NCBI GenBank assembly: GCA_028693555.1
Contig: JAQUVD010000033.1
Coordinates: 1-39,592, forward strand
Reading direction: 5' to 3'
DNA from: Hespellia sp.
GTDB lineage: Bacteria > Bacillota > Clostridia > Lachnospirales > Lachnospiraceae
DNA length: 39,592 nucleotides
Made by a program: the position numbers and the translations under genes. The stretch's first letter is position 1, and every line of letters begins with the position of its first letter. The notes beneath the pieces were generated by a model. The model made no database searches. It had not been told where the DNA came from and saw only the letters and a list, made by a program, of their open reading frames with translations. Positions 34,938 to 39,592 of the stretch are shown here, piece after piece.

Positions 34938-35621
34938 ATGAATTTATTAGAAGTCAATAATATCTGTAAAACTTATGGAAGCGGCGAAACCGCCGTACAC
35001 GCTTTGAAAAAGGTTAGCTTTTCCGTTCCAAAGGGCGAATATGTGGCTATCGTTGGAGAATCCGGCTCCGGAAAAAGCACGTTGCTCAATATGATAGGCG
35101 CACTTGATACGGCTACTTCTGGAAAAGTCATGATTGGCGGTAAAGATATTTTTTCCATGAACGACAGCAAACTTACAGTTTTCCGTCGTAGGAATATTGG
35201 ATTTATTTTTCAAGCGTTTAACCTTATTCCCGAACTGACCGTTGAGCAAAATATTATTTTCCCGGTGTTGCTTGATTATCAGAAGCCGGACAAAAAATAC
35301 TTGGAAGAACTGCTTGCCGTTCTTAATCTGAAAGAACGCCGCAACCATTTACCGAGCCAGTTATCCGGTGGGCAGCAACAGCGCGTAGCAATCGGACGAG
35401 CCCTTATCACTCGCCCATCGTTAATTCTTGCCGACGAGCCGACAGGCAATCTTGACACACAGAACAGTAGCGAGGTCATTGCCCTGTTAAAAGAAGCATC
35501 AAGGAAGTATGAGCAAACCATTATTATGATTACTCATAACAGGAGCATTGCACAAAGCGCAGATCGGATATTGCAAGCATCAGACGGTGTGCTGACCGAT
35601 TTAGGGAGGTGCCGCGAATGA
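34938..35621 (+). CDS. ABC transporter ATPase, MacB/LolD/BceA type
   Basis: 227 residues. Walker [10 protein letters not shown] (about 37), Q-loop [15 protein letters not shown], signature [15 protein letters not shown], Walker [13 protein letters not shown] and the H-loop ITHNRSIA. The [12 protein letters not shown] stretch places it among ATPases that partner FtsX-type permeases. GAGGTG precedes the ATG. It overlaps the permease gene by 4 bp. Confidence 0.94.
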   Translation: MNLLEVNNICKTYGSGETAVHALKKVSFSVPKGEYVAIVGESGSGKSTLLNMIGALDTATSGKVMIGGKDIFSMNDSKLTVFRRRNIGFIFQAFNLIPELTVEQNIIFPVLLDYQKPDKKYLEELLAVLNLKERRNHLPSQLSGGQQQRVAIGRALITRPSLILADEPTGNLDTQNSSEVIALLKEASRKYEQTIIMITHNRSIAQSADRILQASDGVLTDLGRCRE

Positions 35622-37417
35622 AAAGCTATTTAAGCCTTGTGCCTATTTCTGCAAAAGTGCATAAACGGCAAAACCGTATGACATTGCTGTGCATTGTGTT
35701 TGCCGTATTTTTGATCACTGCCGTGTTCAGCATGGCTGAGATGGGGGTGAGGATGGAGACAGGCCGACTGCTGGATAAGCACGGCAGCGTGGGAATGCAA
35801 AGCATCCTTTGCAGCACTATGGCACAGACTCTGTTTGGCACCGCTGCGGTCTTGTTTGTTCTGATTTTGATTGCAGGCATCCTGATGATTTCCAGCAGTA
35901 TGAACAGTATGGTTGCCCAGCGCATGAAATTCTTTGGCATGATGCGCTGCATTGGCATGAGCCGTCAGCAGATTATCCGTTTTGTTCGGTTGGAAGCGCT
36001 GAACTGGTGCAAAACGGCGGTCCCCATCGGGGTACTTCTGGGCGTTGTGGCTACATGGGGACTATGCGGGGCGCTGCATTTTTGGGTAGGCGAATTTTCC
36101 AATATGCCGCTTTGGGGCGTGAGTATTATCGGAATTTTCAGCGGCATTCTTCTGGGTGTTGTCACCGTGCTGCTTGCTGCACAGTCTCCGGCAAAACGTG
36201 CTGCAAAGGTATCTCCGGTTATGGCGGTATCCGGCAATTCAGCCACTGCAAAACATACAAGCCATGTGCCCAATGCTCCCTTTCCTAAAATCGAAACGGC
36301 ACTGGGGATTCATCATGCCGTATCCGGCAAAAAAAACCTGTTTCTCATGACAAGCTCATTCGCCCTTAGTATCATATTGTTTTTGAGCTTTTCTGTGATG
36401 ATTGACCTTGTGGAATATATCATGCCCCAGTCCGCAAGCACTGCGGACATCAATATTGCAAGCAGCGATGGTTTAAATTCCATCGACCCGGCATTGCTCA
36501 ATCAAATCAGCGGCATGACAGGAGTCGAGCGTGTTTTCGGACGGAAAAGCAGCCTTGGTGTTTTGGCTCAGGTGAATGGCGGGGCAAGTACAATTGATGT
36601 GATTTCCTATGATGACTTTGACTTGGACTGTCTCACCAAAGACAAACTGCTGAAAAAAGGCAGTAACCTTGCAAAAGTATACGGAGATAGTCCGTCCGTG
36701 CTTGCTGTTTGGGATGCACAAACTCCTGTCGCAATCGGTGATGAAATCAAGATTGGAGATGAGACGGTGGAAATCGCAGGCCTGCTTAAATTCAATCCCT
36801 TTAGCGAAGATGGCAGCACCCACGGAACCGTTACGCTCATTACCTCCAGCGAAACCTTTGTGCACTTAACCGGTGTTTCCGGGTATTCCCTTGTCATGGT
36901 GCAGACAACCGGAAGCGCAACGGATGCAGACGTGGAAGCTATTCAAAGCGCCGTGGATAGTTTGTATACGTTCCGTGATATTCGAGACCAGCGAACGAAT
37001 AGCACCTACACAGCATTTTTGATGTTCGTTTACGGCTTTTTATCAATCATCACGGCGGTGACGGTGCTAAATATTATGAACAGCATTTCCATGAGTGTAT
37101 CTGCCAGAATCAAGCAGTACGGGGCAATGCGTGCCGTCGGGATGGATACGCGTCAGATGACAAAAATGATTGCTGCCGAAGCCGCCACGTATGCCTTGTT
37201 CGGATGTGCAGTCGGCTGCATTGTCGGTCTGCTACTGAGCAAGCTATTTTACGATAATTTGATTACTACACAATTTTCCTATGCTGTCTGGACGTTCCCG
37301 GTTGCTCCGCTTGCAGTGATTCTTCTATTTGTACTTGCTGCTGCCATTGCAGCAGTATACGCCCCGTCAAAGCGAATTCGAAATATGGCAGTTACAGACA
37401 CAATAAACGAACTTTAA
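35618..37417 (+). CDS. FtsX-type ABC transporter permease
   Basis: 599 residues with two FtsX-type halves. TM1 (about 22-42) is followed by only some 25 residues before the first three-helix FtsX unit (about 67-195), then TM5 (about 245-268), an extracytoplasmic domain of about 200 residues, and a second three-helix unit with the AMRAVGMDTRQM motif (about 500). Both units carry the matching GMMRCIGMS/GAMRAVGMD cytoplasmic motif. These pumps usually confer resistance to peptide antibiotics or export lipids or peptides; the substrate is unknown. ATGA overlaps the ATPase stop with GGGAGG upstream. Confidence 0.9.
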   Translation: MKSYLSLVPISAKVHKRQNRMTLLCIVFAVFLITAVFSMAEMGVRMETGRLLDKHGSVGMQSILCSTMAQTLFGTAAVLFVLILIAGILMISSSMNSMVAQRMKFFGMMRCIGMSRQQIIRFVRLEALNWCKTAVPIGVLLGVVATWGLCGALHFWVGEFSNMPLWGVSIIGIFSGILLGVVTVLLAAQSPAKRAAKVSPVMAVSGNSATAKHTSHVPNAPFPKIETALGIHHAVSGKKNLFLMTSSFALSIILFLSFSVMIDLVEYIMPQSASTADINIASSDGLNSIDPALLNQISGMTGVERVFGRKSSLGVLAQVNGGASTIDVISYDDFDLDCLTKDKLLKKGSNLAKVYGDSPSVLAVWDAQTPVAIGDEIKIGDETVEIAGLLKFNPFSEDGSTHGTVTLITSSETFVHLTGVSGYSLVMVQTTGSATDADVEAIQSAVDSLYTFRDIRDQRTNSTYTAFLMFVYGFLSIITAVTVLNIMNSISMSVSARIKQYGAMRAVGMDTRQMTKMIAAEAATYALFGCAVGCIVGLLLSKLFYDNLITTQFSYAVWTFPVAPLAVILLFVLAAAIAAVYAPSKRIRNMAVTDTINEL

Positions 37418-37438
37418 GATATGATACTGCACACACGG

Positions 37439-37532
37439 ATTCCTTCCAAACAGGCAACCCCCATGAATGTTGTAGGGCGTTGGGCGAAATTGGTGCTTTT
37501 GAGTTGTTTTATTCCAAAATATAAAGGAAATT
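37439..37532. repeat. Partial copy C of the palindromic element (right-arm fragment)
   Basis: The block GATTCCTTCCAAACAGGCAA, then CATGAATGTTGTAGGGCG and ATTCCAAAATATAAAGGAAAT, parallels 37933-38031 at the right end of copy B. Only the right-arm end is present. The 591-bp stretch 37418-38008 is thus mostly repeat-derived and holds no credible gene. Confidence 0.65.
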
Positions 37533-37667
37533 AGCATTATTTTGGGTTTAAGAAGCATATTTCAATGAAAAAAATCCAAAAGGAGATGATATGTGCTTCA
37601 AAGAGCCGATGTTTTGGGGGATTTGACCATTATGCTTCAAATTCGCCCAATAGCCCCAATATTCGTG

Positions 37668-37975
37668 GGTGTCTACTGGTTTGAAGTCCATCTGTGAGCA
37701 CGGGCAGCACTGTGGCGGAGGACGTCATAAAGGTTAAGAACTGGTAGATAAAAAGAGGCGTATCTAGCCGAATCGTGATGAGGCGAGCAAGAATCTGATG
37801 ATTCTTCCTCTTCGCATCACTTGAAATATGCACGTGATGCGCATATTTCATCGACTAGATTCGTCTCTTTTTATCTACCAGTTCTAGAACCTTCATGAAA
37901 TGTCCCCCGCCACAGTGCTGCCCGCGCTCGCAGATTCCTTCCAGACAGGCAACTCCCATGAATGTGATAGGGCGT
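37668..37975. repeat. Long palindromic repeat element, copy B
   Basis: This is the best-paired copy. The outer arms GGGCAGCACTGTGGCGG (about 37702) and CCGCCACAGTGCTGCCC (about 37907) pair, then GGTAGATAAAAAGAG with CTCTTTTTATCTACC. The tip carries two hairpins (about 37775-37820 and 37822-37850). Weaker arm similarity extends outward to about 37625 and 38000. Overall it is a hairpin of about 300-380 bp with a two-branched tip. It encodes no transposase, so a MITE-like or structural RNA element is possible. Confidence 0.85.
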
Positions 37976-38008
37976 TGAGCGAGATTGGCGTTTTGGATTC
38001 ATTTTTGC

Positions 38009-38347
38009 TTAAATTCCAAAAGTATCGGAAATTACAAATTCTATTAATCTTAATATTTTCTTTTTCTGTGTCAAATTACAGGAGTCTAATTTTTTAATAA
38101 TCAATTGCTCGTAAGCAGCATCTGAGTTAATTCGTTCATCCACAAGAAGATAGTCAACAGATACATCCAGCGCATCTGCGACATGAACCAAAGTTGGCAG
38201 TGATATTTTAGCGCGTCCATTTTCAATATTACAGATATGACTTGTATTAATATCTGCTGCGTTTGCGAGGTATTCCTGTGTATATCCTTTTGATATGCGA
38301 GTGTTTTTGATTTGAGTACTTATTGTCGAAAAATCTATATCTTTCAT
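38009..38347 (-). CDS. XRE-family transcriptional regulator
   Basis: 112 residues. The N-terminal Cro/CI-type helix-turn-helix reads IKNTRISKGYTQEYLANAADINTSHICNIENGRAKISLPTL across residues 11-55; the C-terminal 50 residues are helical. Proteins of this shape are common SinR/plasmid-type repressors. CAGGAG precedes the ATG. The gene ends next to the palindromic repeat and is divergent from the small ORF and RCC1 lipoprotein, which it probably controls. Target binding is inferred. Confidence 0.88.
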   Translation of the reverse strand: MKDIDFSTISTQIKNTRISKGYTQEYLANAADINTSHICNIENGRAKISLPTLVHVADALDVSVDYLLVDERINSDAAYEQLIIKKLDSCNLTQKKKILRLIEFVISDTFGI

Positions 38348-38371
38348 AAAGTAATTCTCCTGTTCGGTTAT

Positions 38372-38387
38372 TTAAAACATGTTCTAA
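38372..38387. promoter_or_regulatory. Candidate XRE operator in the divergent intergenic region
   Basis: TTAAAACATGTTCTAA is a 16-bp near-perfect palindrome centred on ACATGT. It abuts the -35 of the rightward promoter and lies 25-40 bp before the XRE start, so one site could control both directions. Confidence 0.4.
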
Positions 38388-38416
38388 TTGTAAAATGTAT
38401 TTAGTTATTGTATAAT
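38388..38416 (+). promoter_or_regulatory. Promoter of the small ORF-RCC1 lipoprotein unit
   Basis: TTGTAA (38388-38393), 17-bp spacer and TATAAT (38411-38416), giving a leader of about 45 nt before the TTG start at 38470. This is close to the sigma-A consensus. Confidence 0.65.
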
Positions 38417-38469
38417 TACCTACAACTAATAAAATATTAGCTACAGATGATATCGGAAAGGAGTGAATT

Positions 38470-38646
38470 TTGAATAACTATTTGTATAGAAAAATAAGGA
38501 GGGGATATGATAAACAAAAAGAGAGTAGGAAATTGAGATATGTAACGAGCAAAATACTTAATTCGAATATGGTTGTTTTACTCAGGATGTGTTGTAGCTA
38601 TTTTGATAACGCAGTATTAGGAGATGAAAGGAAGACAAGTAAATGA
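38470..38646 (+). CDS. Small basic protein of unknown function, 58 residues
   Basis: A TTG-started frame with AAAGGAG at the right distance (38457-38463), ending TGA at 38644-38646. Its stop overlaps the ATG of the RCC1 lipoprotein in an ATGA arrangement, a sign of translational coupling. The product is rich in Lys and Arg (YRKIRRGYDKQKESRKLRY), with a short hydrophobic stretch (MVVLLRMCCSYF) and two adjacent cysteines. I do not recognise it. A shorter 9-codon frame with GGAGGGG (about 38503) lies inside in another phase. The coupling and promoter make it a likely real gene. Confidence 0.5.
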   Translation: MNNYLYRKIRRGYDKQKESRKLRYVTSKILNSNMVVLLRMCCSYFDNAVLGDERKTSK

Positions 38647-39503
38647 AGATAAAATGTGAGAAAAACAGAATATTGCAAGTTTTAAAAGTAATATTGATGA
38701 TAAGTATTGTTCTTATGGTGAGTGGATGCACAAAAAAAGACACAATGAATGGCAGTGAAAACTATGCACAAATAAGTGAGACAAATATTGAAGACACCGA
38801 GAGCACTGCCGAAAATACTATTGAGCAACTTAATCAGTACGCAATTATTCGTCCGGAAGTACAACTGATTTTAAAAAATGATGGAACTGTAATTGCAAGA
38901 GGGAAAAACGAAAAGGGTGAGTTAGGGAACGGGCAGAGAGTAGATTCAAATGAATGGGGTGTTGTTTCAGGGCTGGAGAATGTTGTGGGAATATTTGCGA
39001 ATAAATCATTTGGACTTTATGAGAATGAGTCGGATTCTCATTTTTATTGTTATGCTCTGACAAGTGACGGAAGTTTATATCGTTGGGGTGGAAATATTTT
39101 GAATCCCGAAAGAGTTTCGGGATTTTCAACTATTACAGAAATTAAGCAAACTTCGAAGGATTTATTGATGATACAGTGTGAAAATAATGAAAGATATTTA
39201 ATGAGTTTTAATACTGTTATTTCTTGTGATTCACTAGAAGCGAACACCGAAGTGTTTGATGCATTAAACGATCAGTACATCCTATTGAATAATGGCAAAG
39301 CATCAGTAATCAAAGCTGATTGGCAAGGCTGGATTGGAGGAACTGAAATTGAGTTTTCACAAAAAACATTGACGGAAACCATTGAAAGCACGAAACCAAT
39401 AGATGTGGAAGAAGACATAGTTGGGGTTTCTTACAATTATTTACTGGGAAGTTCAGGTAAAGTATATCTAGTATTCCATCCTTTAATTAACTCGACTTTT
39501 TAA
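38643..39503 (+). CDS. RCC1-repeat lipoprotein, probably 3'-truncated at the terminal repeat
   Basis: 286 residues. A lipoprotein signal (ILMISIVLMVSGC, Cys at about 29) is followed by an acidic linker and RCC1/BNR-like propeller repeats: LILKNDGTVIARGKNEKGELGNG, YALTSDGSLYRWGGN and a last one beginning YNYLLGSSGKVYLV. A full RCC1 propeller has seven blades; only about three are seen and the last stops mid-repeat where the sequence enters the inverted repeat at 39468. The final residues come from repeat sequence, so the native C-terminus was probably replaced. GGAAG precedes the ATG. It would be a surface-exposed binding protein; ligand unknown. Confidence 0.7.
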   Translation: MKIKCEKNRILQVLKVILMISIVLMVSGCTKKDTMNGSENYAQISETNIEDTESTAENTIEQLNQYAIIRPEVQLILKNDGTVIARGKNEKGELGNGQRVDSNEWGVVSGLENVVGIFANKSFGLYENESDSHFYCYALTSDGSLYRWGGNILNPERVSGFSTITEIKQTSKDLLMIQCENNERYLMSFNTVISCDSLEANTEVFDALNDQYILLNNGKASVIKADWQGWIGGTEIEFSQKTLTETIESTKPIDVEEDIVGVSYNYLLGSSGKVYLVFHPLINSTF

Positions 39504-39592
39504 CAGGTAATGTATCAACAATGATTTCTTCCGAAACATCAATGTCATCAAGGTTATATTTCCAATGAAAAACGATGGGATCTTCATTGATT
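39468..39592. repeat. Right copy of terminal inverted repeat (125 bp, exact)
   Basis: The exact reverse complement of 2-126. It begins inside the last blade of the RCC1 lipoprotein and contains that gene's last 12 codons. Identity runs to the last base of the window, so it may extend further. Confidence 0.95.
39487..39591 (-). CDS. Second copy of the 3' end of the unidentified gene (partial)
   Basis: The same 34 C-terminal codons as at 3-107, on the minus strand, with stop at 39489-39487. It runs off the right edge. Its stop lies 14 bp inside the RCC1 gene, so the two convergent genes overlap by 17 bp. Identity to the left copy is exact over the visible part. Confidence 0.4.
   Translation of the reverse strand: MNEDPIVFHWKYNLDDIDVSEEIIVDTLPVKKSS

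Noticed and set aside
37565-37684. 39-codon frame upstream of copy B
   Set aside because: No ribosome-binding site at its ATG and it runs into the repeat. An AAAGGAG inside it leads only to an 11-codon frame.
37775-37850. tRNA-like cloverleaf in the palindromic element
   Set aside because: The two hairpins recall a cloverleaf, but there is no acceptor stem, T-loop consensus or anticodon arm of the right size.
32747-37975. Composite transposon around the two-component/ABC cassette
   Set aside because: No transposase and no clear target duplications were seen, and the flanking copies are direct. Flanking repeats are reported, but the claim of a transposon is not supported.

Overview
The window looks like chromosomal DNA of a spore-forming low-to-mid GC Firmicute, most likely a gut Lachnospiraceae (Clostridia). 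The reasons are Bacillus-like core gene orders (rqcP-yabP-yabQ-divIC-spoIIE-tilS-hpt-ftsH and gdpP-rplI-dnaB), sporulation genes (yabP, yabQ, spoIIE, a CotS-like kinase-fold protein), strong purine-rich ribosome-binding sites and family-level resemblance of several proteins. The genus cannot be fixed from sequence reading alone. No rRNA, tRNA, CRISPR array, transposase, integrase or phage gene was seen.

Layout. (1) 1-2.3 kb is AT-rich accessory DNA: the 3' end of an unidentified gene, a membrane-anchored class C beta-lactamase-fold serine hydrolase, and a TetR regulator with two copies of a likely operator. (2) 2.3-8.9 kb holds asnS, a YhaO/SbcD-like nuclease with a compact YhaN-like ATPase, cca, and a CotS-like gene that begins directly on a terminator. 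(3) 9.0-10.7 kb is phosphoglucomutase. (4) 10.8-17.9 kb holds hup, then the conserved translation-quality, sporulation, division and tRNA-modification cluster (rqcP to ftsH). (5) 17.9-25.5 kb is a tightly overlapping run: GH13 amylase, GH2 glycosidase, a sodium:neurotransmitter-type symporter, an HD-Maf fusion and azlCD. (6) 25.6-32.7 kb holds a membrane LysM protein, a DUF5711-like propeller, a CvpA-like protein, then gdpP, rplI and dnaB. (7) 32.7-38.0 kb is an accessory cassette: a two-component system and an FtsX-type ABC transporter flanked by copies of a long palindromic repeat. (8) 38.0-39.6 kb is AT-rich accessory DNA: an XRE regulator divergent from a two-gene unit made of a 58-codon small ORF and an RCC1-repeat lipoprotein that runs into the right-end repeat.

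How it fits together. The middle of the window is housekeeping DNA: translation (asnS, cca, tilS, rqcP, rplI), replication (dnaB), nucleoid (hup), division and sporulation, envelope proteolysis (ftsH) and cyclic-di-AMP turnover (gdpP). Both outer ends are AT-rich accessory DNA. The two window ends are the same sequence in opposite orientation (2-126 and 39468-39592), so this is either a segment between inverted repeats or a contig that stops at a repeat. The most unusual items are that terminal inverted repeat with a gene ending inside it, the small ORF coupled to the RCC1 lipoprotein, the paired TetR operators, the palindromic element family, the LysM protein with what looks like a dead MPN/JAB domain, the HD-Maf fusion, a SpoIIE without its membrane domain, and a terminator whose 3' arm doubles as the CotS-like gene's ribosome-binding site.
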